This document shows, in pieces, positions 15,790 through 23,046 of a stretch of DNA of 64,000 nt (position 1 is its first letter; the number at the start of each line of letters is the position of its first letter). The position numbers and the translations under genes were made by a program. The DNA lies in contig NZ_JAFVLN010000016.1 in assembly GCF_017377775.1 (NCBI RefSeq), forward strand, positions 62,001 to 126,000, given 5' to 3'. This DNA is from Streptomyces sp. VRA16 Mangrove soil (GTDB taxonomy: Bacteria; Actinomycetota; Actinomycetes; Streptomycetales; Streptomycetaceae). Below the pieces are notes generated by a model. It was not told where the DNA came from, did not search any database, and was given only the letters and a program-made list of their open reading frames with translations.

Positions 15790-16668
15790 ATGACGCATGC
15801 GGTGGCGGGGCGGGCGGGGCTGGGGGAGCGGCTGGGGCGGCAGGCGGGCATGCGCTCCCTCGACCTGGGTGAGCTGCGGATCTCCTATGTGCCGGACGGT
15901 GCGGTGGAGATGCGGCCGACGGAGCTGCTGCCCGACACGGACCACGAACTGTGGGCGGGGCGGCCCGAGTTCCTGAACGCGGCCGGGCATCTGGTGGGGA
16001 GCATCGGCGCGCTGCTCGTGGAACACGGCGACCGGGCGCTGCTGATCGACGCCGGGTTCGGCCCGCGGTCCTGGCCACCCGCGCAGACCGGCCCCCAGGG
16101 CCCGATCCGGGGCGGCGCGCTGGTGGAGAACCTGGCCGCACTCGGCCGCGGACCCGAGGAGATCGAGGCGATCGCCTTCACGCATCTGCACCCCGACCAC
16201 ATCGGCTGGGCCTGCCGTCCGTCCCCCGTGTTCGATCGCGCCGCGTATCTCGTGGCCGAGCCGGAGTGGGCCGAGCGTGCGACCCTCGCGGCGCAGGGCC
16301 TGGGCGAGGAGATCGCCGCGCTCGCGCCGAGGGTCCGCACGGTCGCCGACGGCGAGGAGATCTTCCCGGGCGTACGGCTCAGGGTGACCGCAGGTCACAC
16401 CCACGGGCACGCCGAGTACGTGATCGCCTCGGGCGGCCGGCGGCTCGTCGCCTTCGGGGACGCGCTGCACTCGCCGCTCCAGGTCGAGCACCCCGAGTGG
16501 TCCTCGGGCTTCGATCACGATCCGGCGCTGGCCGCGGCGCATCGGCACGCCCTCGTCGCGGAGTTGGCCCGCCCCGGCACGATCGGCTTCGGCGGGCACT
16601 TCGCCGACGTGGTGTTCGGGACGGTCGGGCCGGCCGGCGCCGGCCATGTCTGGCGCCCCCTGGGCTGA
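15790..16668 (+). CDS. metallo-beta-lactamase fold hydrolase
   Basis: A 292-residue MBL-fold enzyme. The zinc-binding motif is THLHPDHIGW (HxHxDH, residues 132-137), followed by GHTHGHAEYV and FGDALHSPLQ with the bridging aspartate and further histidine, and a C-terminal GGHFADVVFG. The arrangement resembles lactonase-type hydrolases such as N-acyl homoserine lactonases, but the substrate is unknown. ATG 15790 is taken as the start; the first 20 residues look like a non-conserved leader. It is divergent from a MarR regulator across the tandem operator-like array, so it is probably induced by that regulator's ligand. Confidence 0.82.
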   Translation: MTHAVAGRAGLGERLGRQAGMRSLDLGELRISYVPDGAVEMRPTELLPDTDHELWAGRPEFLNAAGHLVGSIGALLVEHGDRALLIDAGFGPRSWPPAQTGPQGPIRGGALVENLAALGRGPEEIEAIAFTHLHPDHIGWACRPSPVFDRAAYLVAEPEWAERATLAAQGLGEEIAALAPRVRTVADGEEIFPGVRLRVTAGHTHGHAEYVIASGGRRLVAFGDALHSPLQVEHPEWSSGFDHDPALAAAHRHALVAELARPGTIGFGGHFADVVFGTVGPAGAGHVWRPLG

Positions 16669-16742
16669 CCAGTGCGGGCAGCGACGCGTGTCACAGGGAG
16701 GGATGGTTCCCCGAGCCTCGGGCGGCGCCTATGGTCAAGGTC

Positions 16743-17705
16743 ATGTTCGCCGCCTACGCTGCCCGCATCGACCGTGATCAGCCCTTGAACGGCCTGGAGT
16801 TGGGGGAGCGGCCAGCCCCCGGGAACCGGCCCGGCTGGACCACCGTGAACGTCAAGGCCGCCTCCCTCAACCATCACGACCTGTGGTCCCTGCGCGGGGT
16901 CGGACTCGGCGAGGAGGCGCTTCCGATGATCCTCGGCTGCGACGCCGCCGGGATCGACCAGGACGGCAACGAGGTCGTCCTGCACTCCGTGATCGGCCAG
17001 ACCGGCTACGGGGTCGGACCGCGCGAAGGCCGCTCCATCCTCACCGAGAAGTACCAGGGCACCTTCGCCGAGCAGGTCACCGTGCCCGAGTGGAACGTCC
17101 TGCCGAAGCCCAAGGAGCTCTCCTTCGAGGAGGCCGCCTGTCTGCCCACCGCCTGGCTGACCGCGTACCGGATGCTGTTCACCAACGCCGGGGTGCGCCC
17201 CGGTGACTCGGTGCTCGTGCAGGGTGCGGGCGGCGGTGTCGCGACCGCCGCGATCGCCCTCGGCAAGGCCGCGGGCCTGCGGGTCTTCGCCACCAGCCGG
17301 GACGAGGCCAAGCGCAAGCGGGCCCTGGAACTGGGCGCGGTCGAGGCCGTCGAGTCCGGGGCGCGGCTGCCGCAGCGCGTCGACGCCGTCATCGAGACGG
17401 TGGGCGCCGCGACCTGGTCGCACTCGGTGAAGTCGCTGAAGCCGGGCGGCACCCTGGTGATCTCGGGCGCGACCAGCGGCCCGAACCCGCCCGCCGCCGA
17501 GCTCAACCGCATCTTCTTCCTGGAGCTGAAGGTCGTCGGCTCCACGATGGGCTCCAAGGACGAGCTGGAGGACCTGCTCGCCTTCTGCGCGGCCACCGGT
17601 GTGCGGCCCGTCATCGACGAGGTGCTGCCGCTGGACCAGGCCCGCGAGGGCTTCGCGAAGATGGCCGGAGGCGACCTGTTCGGGAAGGTCGTGCTGACCG
17701 TCTGA
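16743..17705 (+). CDS. zinc-type alcohol dehydrogenase / quinone reductase family protein
   Basis: A 320-residue medium-chain dehydrogenase/reductase. It begins MFAAYAARIDRDQPLNGLEL and has VNVKAASLNHHDLWSLRG (substrate domain) and VLVQGAGGGVATAAIALGKA (nucleotide-binding glycine motif), followed by FATSRDEAKRKRALELGA and GGTLVISGATSG. The structural-zinc cysteines of classic alcohol dehydrogenases are absent, pointing to the zinc-free quinone-reductase branch. ATG 16743 fits homologous starts; ATG 16731 in the same frame is an alternative. A terminator follows at 17726-17757. The physiological substrate is unknown. Confidence 0.83.
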   Translation: MFAAYAARIDRDQPLNGLELGERPAPGNRPGWTTVNVKAASLNHHDLWSLRGVGLGEEALPMILGCDAAGIDQDGNEVVLHSVIGQTGYGVGPREGRSILTEKYQGTFAEQVTVPEWNVLPKPKELSFEEAACLPTAWLTAYRMLFTNAGVRPGDSVLVQGAGGGVATAAIALGKAAGLRVFATSRDEAKRKRALELGAVEAVESGARLPQRVDAVIETVGAATWSHSVKSLKPGGTLVISGATSGPNPPAAELNRIFFLELKVVGSTMGSKDELEDLLAFCAATGVRPVIDEVLPLDQAREGFAKMAGGDLFGKVVLTV

Positions 17706-17725
17706 CCTGTGCCGTTACGCGGACG

Positions 17726-17757
17726 AGGGCGTCCCGGGCTGTCCGGGGCGCCCTTTT
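17726..17757 (+). terminator. terminator after the dehydrogenase gene
   Basis: AGGGCG (17726-17731) pairs with CGCCCT (17749-17754), with a mostly paired CCCGG/CCGGGG continuation, followed by TTTT. It lies 20 bp after the stop. Confidence 0.65.
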
Positions 17758-17769
17758 CCGCACCCTGTG

Positions 17770-17814
17770 TGTCAACTGTGGTTGACGCTCCATCGATGTC
17801 AACCTACATTGACA
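17770..17814 (+). promoter_or_regulatory. leaderless-type promoter with two operators
   Basis: TTGACG (17782-17787) and TACATT (17805-17810) are exactly 17 bp apart. The expected start point, seven bases past the -10 box, is the A of the ATG at 17817, so the mRNA should be leaderless. Two copies of TGTCAA-N6-TTGACR (17770-17787 and 17797-17814), 27 bp apart, overlap the -35 and the -10 boxes. The downstream HTH protein is the obvious candidate repressor. Confidence 0.65.
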
Positions 17815-17816
17815 TC

Positions 17817-18026
17817 ATGACCGAGGCAACGGATCTCGCCGAGCAGGCGGGCGCTCGCGACCCGCGGGTCGGCCTGCGGGCGGTCGCCGCGCTGCGGCGA
17901 CTGCTCGAACAGCTGGAAGCGGTACAGGTGCGCAGCGCGCGCAATCAGGGCTGGTCGTGGCAGGAGATCGCGGCCGAGCTGGGAGTCAGCCGACAGGCCG
18001 TGCACAAGAAGTACGGGAGGCGATGA
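17817..18026 (+). CDS. small helix-turn-helix protein
   Basis: A 69-residue protein made of an N-terminal helical segment (RVGLRAVAALRRLLEQLEA) and a C-terminal HTH (WSWQEIAAELGVSRQAVHKKYG). It is little more than a DNA-binding domain and probably dimerises. No ribosome-binding site is needed if the transcript is leaderless, as the promoter spacing suggests. The frame is open to 17709, but that would place the promoter inside the gene. The stop overlaps the start of the Clp-N gene by one base, so the two are an operon. Confidence 0.8.
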   Translation: MTEATDLAEQAGARDPRVGLRAVAALRRLLEQLEAVQVRSARNQGWSWQEIAAELGVSRQAVHKKYGRR

Positions 18027-18580
18027 TGTTCGAACGGTTCACCGAGGCGGCCCGTGCCGTCGTCAAGGACGCCGTGGTGCGCGCCGAGGACGAGCGCGCC
18101 GAGCGGGTCGACGAGGGGCATCTGCTGCTCGCGCTGCTTGAGCGCCGCGGCAGCCGGGGCGCCTTCGTCCTCGACGCGCTCGGGGCGGCGGACGAGGGGC
18201 GGCGCGCCGAGATGGCGCAGGCCGTCGCCGCGGCCCGGCGCCGGGCCGGCCTCTCGCAGGCCGACGCCGAGGCCCTCGCCGAACTCGGCATCGACGTGGA
18301 CGACATCGTCGCGCGCGTCGAGCAGACCCACGGCGTCGGCGCGCTCTCCGGCGGGCGCAGGGTCGGCGGGCGCCGGTCCATGACGCGGGAGGCCAAGAAG
18401 GTCCTGGAGTCCTCGCTGCGGGTCGCCGTCGCCCACGGCGACCGCGCCATCGGCGACGAACACCTGCTGCTCGCCCTCGCCTCCCGGCCCGGCACGGCCC
18501 GCGAGGTGCTCGCCGAGCACGGAGTGAGCGTCCAGGCGGTGGAGCGGGTCCTGTACGGGAACGGGCGGGCCGCCGGCTGA
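18026..18580 (+). CDS. Clp N-terminal domain protein
   Basis: A 184-residue protein with two Clp-N-type repeats (MFERFTEAARAVVKDAVVRA, then EGHLLLALLERRGSRGAFVL; second copy KKVLESSLRVAVAHGDRAIG and EHLLLALASRPG). These segments bind adaptors or substrates in ClpA/ClpC, but there is no AAA+ ATPase domain. It may act as an adaptor, inhibitor or sensor for Clp proteases; this is inference. ATG 18026 has GGGAGG at good spacing and overlaps the HTH stop; ATG 18023 is adjacent and possible. It is co-transcribed with the HTH gene from the promoter at 17782-17810. Confidence 0.82.
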   Translation: MFERFTEAARAVVKDAVVRAEDERAERVDEGHLLLALLERRGSRGAFVLDALGAADEGRRAEMAQAVAAARRRAGLSQADAEALAELGIDVDDIVARVEQTHGVGALSGGRRVGGRRSMTREAKKVLESSLRVAVAHGDRAIGDEHLLLALASRPGTAREVLAEHGVSVQAVERVLYGNGRAAG

Positions 18581-18724
18581 ACCCGGGCGGGCCGCCCGCC
18601 GCGCAGGCAAAGGGTTGGCCAACTTCGCCAAGAGTCCTCCAACTCCCGTCCGTCGCGCAGGAGTTGCCCGAATATGCGGGTGGAACATGTGCATGCGCGG
18701 GCCGGTCCGGGGGGACAGCGACAG

Positions 18725-19792
18725 ATGGCAGCCAGGAACCGCAGAGTGTTCGGCGCGACCAGCACGGCCGCCGAGGTGATCGCCGGACACGACCTCAGCG
18801 GCGCCGACGTGATCGTCACCGGCGGCGCCTCGGGCATCGGCGAGGTCGCCGCGCGCACCTTCGCGGGGGCCGGTGCCCGGGTCCTCGTCGCGGGCCGTGA
18901 CGAAGTCGCCGGCATCGCCGCACGGGACCGCATACGCGAGGCCACCGCCAACGACGACGTGCACTTCGACCTCCTCGACCTGGCGTCCCTGGCCTCCGTG
19001 AACGCCTTCGCCGAGCGCTTCCTCGCCGCCCGTCGCCCTCTGCACCGGCTCATCAACAACGCCGCGGTGAGGGCCACCGCGGAGCTGCGGCGCACCGCCG
19101 ACGGCTTCGAGCTGCAGTTCGGCACCAATCATCTGGGGCACTTCGCCCTGACCGAGGCCCTGCTGCCCGCACTGCGCGCCGCGGCACCGGCCCGCGTGGT
19201 GGTGCTCTCGTCCCGGGCGCACCGCTACTCCGACATCGACTTCGACGACCCGAACTACGAGCGCCGCGCCTACGACCCCTGGGAGGCGTACGGCCAGTCG
19301 AAGACGGCCAACGCCCTGTTCGCCGTCGAGTTCACCGCGCGGTACGCGGGCGCCGGCCTGACCGCCAACTCCCTGATGCCGGGCGGCGCCACGACCGGCC
19401 CCCAGCGCCACTCCCCAAACCCCCGACAGCGGGAACCGGGCCGACCGGACGACGCGGGGCGGGCCACGCCGATGCCGGGCGGCGTCATAACCGGCCCCCA
19501 GTGCCACGTCCCGGACCCCCGACAGCGGGAACCGGGCCGGCCGGACGACGCGGGGCGGGCCACGCCGCCGCCCGGCCGGAAGACGCCGGAACAGGGCGCG
19601 GCCACCACCGTCTGGGCCGCGGTCTCACCCGATCTCGACGGCATCGGCGGCCGCTGCCTCGACCAGTGCGCCGTCGCCGAACCCTGGACCGGGACCGGTG
19701 CCATGCCGTCCGGGTACTGCATGCCGTACGCCCTGGACCCCGAGCGGGCGCGGCGCCTGTGGGAGCTGTCCCTGCAGCTCGTCACCCCCTGA
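18725..19792 (+). CDS. short-chain dehydrogenase with internal tandem duplication
   Basis: A 355-residue SDR similar to WWOX/retinol-dehydrogenase-like oxidoreductases. TGGASGIG (32-39) is the NADP-binding motif, LINNAAV (109-115) follows the fourth strand, and the catalytic YGQSK has Tyr189 and Lys193. From residue 218, where the family has MPGG followed by a short variable loop, two 32-residue Pro/Arg/Gly-rich units occur head to tail (218-249 and 250-281), then the conserved KTPEQGAATTVWAA resumes. The catalytic core is intact, so activity may persist, but the loop near the substrate site is greatly enlarged. ATG 18725 gives a natural N-terminus; its ribosome-binding site is weak. Confidence 0.8.
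   Translation: MAARNRRVFGATSTAAEVIAGHDLSGADVIVTGGASGIGEVAARTFAGAGARVLVAGRDEVAGIAARDRIREATANDDVHFDLLDLASLASVNAFAERFLAARRPLHRLINNAAVRATAELRRTADGFELQFGTNHLGHFALTEALLPALRAAAPARVVVLSSRAHRYSDIDFDDPNYERRAYDPWEAYGQSKTANALFAVEFTARYAGAGLTANSLMPGGATTGPQRHSPNPRQREPGRPDDAGRATPMPGGVITGPQCHVPDPRQREPGRPDDAGRATPPPGRKTPEQGAATTVWAAVSPDLDGIGGRCLDQCAVAEPWTGTGAMPSGYCMPYALDPERARRLWELSLQLVTP
19376..19567 (+). repeat. two 96-bp direct repeats inside the SDR gene
   Basis: Unit 1 (19376-19471) and unit 2 (19472-19567) are in-frame head-to-tail copies, most similar in their second halves. Differences cluster in the first 45 bp (for example GCCACGACC versus GTCATAACC). Each encodes 32 residues beginning MPGG and ending GRATP. 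Confidence 0.85.
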
Positions 19793-19810
19793 CCGCACCC
19801 CACCCAGGGT

Positions 19811-20833
19811 TCACGCCTTGGGCGAGCGCAGGGACGCGCCGATGTGGGCCGCCGCCTCCGACAGATGCCGCCGCGCCGAACGGAGCTGGTCCTCGGTGAC
19901 CCCGTGGTCGCGCGCCGCGTCCCGGATGTCGTCGCGGAAGCGGTCCAGGAGACGGTCCAGGTCGCGGGCCGGGTCACCGGTGGAGTCCTCCGCGGCCCAC
20001 GCGGGGACGTACTCGGCAGGTACCGCGTCCGACGGCGGGCGGTACTGGGGCTCGGCCGCCGGCGCCGCGCGGCCGCCGTCCTTGCCCCAGCTCTTGCCGA
20101 ACTCGCCGAACTCCTTGGCCAGTTCGGTCAGGCCCTCGCGCACCCCCGTCGGCCAGTCGCCGCGCGTGAAGTGGTCCTGCACCTGGTCCTGGACGCGCCG
20201 GGCCATGCGCTGGAACTCCTCCTGCGCCTGCTGGTGCACCCGCTCCTGTGCCTCCTTGGCCTGGCGGCGCGCCCGCTGGGCCTCCTCGCGGGCCCGGCGG
20301 CTCTCGTCCTTCGCGCGCCGCGCCTGCTCCTTCCACTCCTGCTTGGCCCGGCGCATCTCCTCCTTGGCGGCGCGCCAGGACTCCTTGTCCGTGAAGTCCT
20401 TGAAGTCGCCCAGGTCGCCGAAGCGGCCGGTGTCACCGGGGCGGCTGCGGGCCCCGGACGTGGCCGCCCGTACCTCGCGGCGCAGCTCACCCGCCGCGCC
20501 CCGCACGTCGTCGCGGATCTCCGCCGCCAGCTCGGCCACCGACTCGCGGATCTCCAGCTCCAGGTCGGCCAACTCGCCGCTGCGGTCCGCCAGTTCGGCG
20601 CGGCCGGCGTCCGTGATCGCGTAGACCTTGCGGCCGCCCTCGGTGGTGTGGGTGACCAGACCCTCGCTCTCCAGCTTGGCCAGGCGCGGGTAGACCGTGC
20701 CCGCCGACGGCGCGTACAGCCCCTGGAAGCGCTCCTCCAGGAGCCTGATCACCTCGTAGCCGTGGCGCGGGGCCTCGTCGAGCAGCTTGAGCAGGTAGAG
20801 GCGCAGGCGTCCGTGGGCGAAGACCGGGGGCAT
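19811..20833 (-). CDS. PadR family regulator with long coiled-coil tail
   Basis: A 340-residue protein. Residues 1-80 form the PadR winged helix (FAHGRLRLYLLKLLDEAPRH, then YAPSAGTVYPRLAKLESEGL and the wing GGRKVYAITDAGRAEL). Residues about 85-225 are highly charged and heptad-like (REEAQRARRQAKEAQERVHQ), predicting a long coiled coil. A shorter C-terminal helical part follows. Typical PadR proteins are 100-200 residues, so the tail is exceptional. ATG 20833 is one base after the DUF4097 stop, so the two are translationally coupled and transcribed from the promoter at 21784-21811. Confidence 0.85.
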   Translation of the reverse strand: MPPVFAHGRLRLYLLKLLDEAPRHGYEVIRLLEERFQGLYAPSAGTVYPRLAKLESEGLVTHTTEGGRKVYAITDAGRAELADRSGELADLELEIRESVAELAAEIRDDVRGAAGELRREVRAATSGARSRPGDTGRFGDLGDFKDFTDKESWRAAKEEMRRAKQEWKEQARRAKDESRRAREEAQRARRQAKEAQERVHQQAQEEFQRMARRVQDQVQDHFTRGDWPTGVREGLTELAKEFGEFGKSWGKDGGRAAPAAEPQYRPPSDAVPAEYVPAWAAEDSTGDPARDLDRLLDRFRDDIRDAARDHGVTEDQLRSARRHLSEAAAHIGASLRSPKA

Positions 20834-20834
20834 G

Positions 20835-21734
20835 TCAGAGCACCTTCTTGTCGGTGGAGCTCTCGGTGGAGCTCTCGGTGGAGCTGTCCTTCGGGGCGTC
20901 CTGCGGCTCCGCTTCGAACGGACTGTCCTCCCCCGGGGGCCTGCGCAGCAGCGCGATCGAGCCGGTGACCGTCGTCGCCCGCAGCTTGCCGGTGCCCGCG
21001 CCGAGCCGCCCGGTGATCTTATGGGCGCCCCACTGGCCGGAGACCCGCAGGTCCTCGAAGGCGTTCGACACCGCGCCGCTCGCCGTGTTCGCCTCCACCT
21101 CCGTGTCCGCCGGGTGCGGGATACGGATGGCGACCTCGCCGGAGACGCTGGTCAGCGCCACGTCCGTGGGGCCCGTCGGGTCCAGGTCGACGATCATCGA
21201 GCCGCTCACCGTGTCCGCCTTCACGAAGGACCCCGAGCCCTCCACGACGGTCAGGTCGCCCGACACCGAGTTGAACCTGAGGTCGCCCGTGACCGTCTGG
21301 GCCTCGACATTGCCGGAGACCGTGCTGGTGCGCACCGGGCCGGTGACGCCCACGAGGGTCGTGTCGCCGGTGACGCCCTTGACCTCCGTGGGCCCCTCGA
21401 TGCCGGAGACGACGGCGCCCGCGCCGACGACGCCGACCTCGACCCGGGTGCCCGTGGGGACCGCGAGCGAGACGACCGCGCTGCGGTGCCAGCCCTTGCG
21501 GTCCAGCCACTTGAGGAAGCCCTTCCAGGGCAGGTCGTCGTAGACCACGGAGAGCGTGCCGTCCTCCTGCGTGACCCGCAGAGGTGGTCCCTCGATGTCG
21601 GTGACCTCCAGGCGGGCGGAACTCTCGTCCGTGCCCACCACGTTCACCGTTCCGTTCACGATGCGTACGTGCAGGGTCGTCACCGGCTCGGCGAAGTCGA
21701 GCTTCTGCGGCTCCGCGACGGACCACTCGGGCAT
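20835..21734 (-). CDS. DUF4097 beta-strand repeat protein
   Basis: A 299-residue protein dominated by short beta-strand repeats with TVSG/TVTG/SVSG turns (for example VTGDTTLVGVTGPVRTSTVS, then TVTGDLRFNSVSG), matching DUF4097, an adhesin-like right-handed parallel beta fold. There is no signal peptide or membrane segment, so it is probably cytoplasmic. The tail SSTESSTESSTDKK comes from tandem GAGCTCTCGGTG repeats. ATG 21734 has GGAGG at good spacing. First gene of an operon with a PadR regulator. The function of DUF4097 proteins paired with PadR is not established. Confidence 0.8.
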   Translation of the reverse strand: MPEWSVAEPQKLDFAEPVTTLHVRIVNGTVNVVGTDESSARLEVTDIEGPPLRVTQEDGTLSVVYDDLPWKGFLKWLDRKGWHRSAVVSLAVPTGTRVEVGVVGAGAVVSGIEGPTEVKGVTGDTTLVGVTGPVRTSTVSGNVEAQTVTGDLRFNSVSGDLTVVEGSGSFVKADTVSGSMIVDLDPTGPTDVALTSVSGEVAIRIPHPADTEVEANTASGAVSNAFEDLRVSGQWGAHKITGRLGAGTGKLRATTVTGSIALLRRPPGEDSPFEAEPQDAPKDSSTESSTESSTDKKVL

Positions 21735-21760
21735 GGTGCGACCTCCTCCGGACGAACGCG

Positions 21761-21811
21761 CCATATCGCGTTCTCTGTCAAACACGATATATCGCGGATA
21801 CGGAAAGTCAA
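21761..21811 (-). promoter_or_regulatory. promoter and PadR-type operator for DUF4097-padR
   Basis: On the minus strand TTGACT (complement of 21806-21811) and TATCGT (complement of 21784-21789) are 16 bp apart. The palindrome CGATATATCG (21785-21794) overlaps the -10 box, and a second ATATCGCG occurs at 21763-21770. ATAT-centred palindromes are usual PadR sites; binding by the operon's own PadR is inferred. Confidence 0.5.
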
Positions 21812-21910
21812 GACTGTCGCGCACGCCCGTCCTGTCCGGCTCGGGCCCGACGCCCTCGCGAGGGCGGCTATTTGTGGTCCAACTCGGGCGAATTGCCCTA
21901 GCGTGGGGCC

Positions 21911-22726
21911 ATGTCGTCCGCTGAATCCGCCGCCGGTGCCCTGCTGCTGTGCCGGGCCGAACCCGCCGTCGCAGGGCCCGCCGCGCAACTTCTGCGCGAG
22001 CGGATGCTGCTGGCCGCGGCCGGACACGAATGGAGCGTCCTCGTCCCCGAGAGCAAGCCCTGGCTGACCTCGGGGGAGCCCGTCGACCGGGTCCTGGGCG
22101 GCTGGGCCGGGGCGATCGCCGTCGGCACCACCTGGCCGGTCCTCGCGCTGTGGTGGGACGCCGACCGCGCCGGCTTCACCCTCGCCTCCGGCTTCCGGCG
22201 CCCCGTCGGCTACGTGTGGCTCGCCAACGGCACCCCGGTCGGCGAGCACGAGGCCCTGCGCACCTTCGCCGCCCGCCTCGGGCTCGACCCGGTGCTCGAC
22301 ATGCAGTCCCTGGAGGCGCTGGCCGAGCCGGACTCCGAGGCCGACGCACGGGCCCGGCTCCTCGGCCTGCTCGCGGTCCTCACCCGCACCGGCCTCACCC
22401 TCCCCGCGGGCCTGACCCCGGGCGAACCCGCCGACCGGCTGCGCGAGGTCGCCCGCGTCCAGCCGGACACGGAACGGATCGAATGGTCGGGCTGGCGCGA
22501 CGCCGTGCACGCCGAGCTCGACGTCGTCGAGAGCAGCAGCATCGGCCCCTGGCTGCGCGGCCCCAAGGCCCGCTGCCTGGCCGTCGCCCAGCTCGCCGCC
22601 GGAGTCCCGCTCACCGTCTACGGCCTGCGCCGCCGCAGCGGCGGCTGGGCCACGGCAGGGGCCATCCTGCTCGCGCACGGCGCGCTGGGACTCGCGTACG
22701 ACCGACTGCGCGCGGCCCGCGACTGA
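21911..22726 (+). CDS. hypothetical protein with C-terminal membrane segment
   Basis: A 271-residue protein I do not recognise. The first 80 residues are rich in Ala/Trp/Pro (LVPESKPWLTSGEPVDRVLG, then WAGAIAVGTTWPVLALWWD). The middle holds acidic helices. Near the C-terminus, AVAQLAAGVPLTVYGLRRRS and WATAGAILLAHGALGLAYDRL look like one or two membrane-associated helices. ATG 21911 is the only sensible start. It is divergent from the DUF4097 operon across the promoter region, so it could share its regulation. No catalytic motif was seen. Confidence 0.65.
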   Translation: MSSAESAAGALLLCRAEPAVAGPAAQLLRERMLLAAAGHEWSVLVPESKPWLTSGEPVDRVLGGWAGAIAVGTTWPVLALWWDADRAGFTLASGFRRPVGYVWLANGTPVGEHEALRTFAARLGLDPVLDMQSLEALAEPDSEADARARLLGLLAVLTRTGLTLPAGLTPGEPADRLREVARVQPDTERIEWSGWRDAVHAELDVVESSSIGPWLRGPKARCLAVAQLAAGVPLTVYGLRRRSGGWATAGAILLAHGALGLAYDRLRAARD

Positions 22727-22742
22727 CGCACCGGACCGAAGT

Positions 22743-22806
22743 CCCTACGCGTCGTGGGTCCTACGCGTCGTGGGCCCTGCGCTTCGTCGGCCCTACGCGT
22801 CGTCGT
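22743..22806. repeat. four 16-bp tandem repeats
   Basis: Units start at 22743, 22759, 22775 and 22791 and follow CCCTACGCGTCGTGGG with one to four changes each. The last unit overlaps the 3' end of the minus-strand small gene, including its TAG stop, so the array looks like serial duplication of that gene end. Confidence 0.7.
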
Positions 22807-22978
22807 CATCCTCGTCGTCGAGGCGCGCCAGCCAGGTCGCGAGGCGCTCGACCGGCACCTCGAAGTCCGGATTCAGATCGACGAACGTCCGCAGTTGCTC
22901 GGCGAGCCACTCGAAGGTGACCTCCTCCTCGCCGCGCCGCTTCTCCAGTTCTTCGATGCCACGGTCCGTGAAGTACAT
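22793..22978 (-). CDS. small conserved Streptomyces protein (DUF6104-like)
   Basis: A 61-residue acidic protein starting MYFTDRGIEELEKRRGEEEV and ending in an Asp/Glu run (RLDDEDDDDA). It resembles a small conserved actinobacterial family of unknown function, which I believe is DUF6104; the name is from memory. ATG 22978 is at the start of the conserved sequence. It lies downstream of kgd in the same direction, separated by a terminator. Its 3' end is duplicated in the 16-bp tandem repeat. Confidence 0.7.
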   Translation of the reverse strand: MYFTDRGIEELEKRRGEEEVTFEWLAEQLRTFVDLNPDFEVPVERLATWLARLDDEDDDDA

Positions 22979-22994
22979 GGCACCAGGATATGCG

Positions 22995-23030
22995 GCAGGG
23001 CCGCACCCCCTGTCGGGAGTACGGCCCTGC
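22995..23030 (-). terminator. terminator after kgd
   Basis: GCAGGGCCG (22995-23003) and CGGCCCTGC (23022-23030) form a perfect 9-bp stem with an 18-base loop, 17 bp beyond the kgd stop. Confidence 0.6.
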
Positions 23031-23046
23031 TGACGTGCCGGGGCGG

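Noticed and set aside
15612..15851. Minus-strand reading frame encoding a repeated KLESI/KLESV pentapeptide
   Set aside because: The repetition follows from the 15-bp DNA period of the operator array; no ribosome-binding site, and it sits where a divergent promoter must be.
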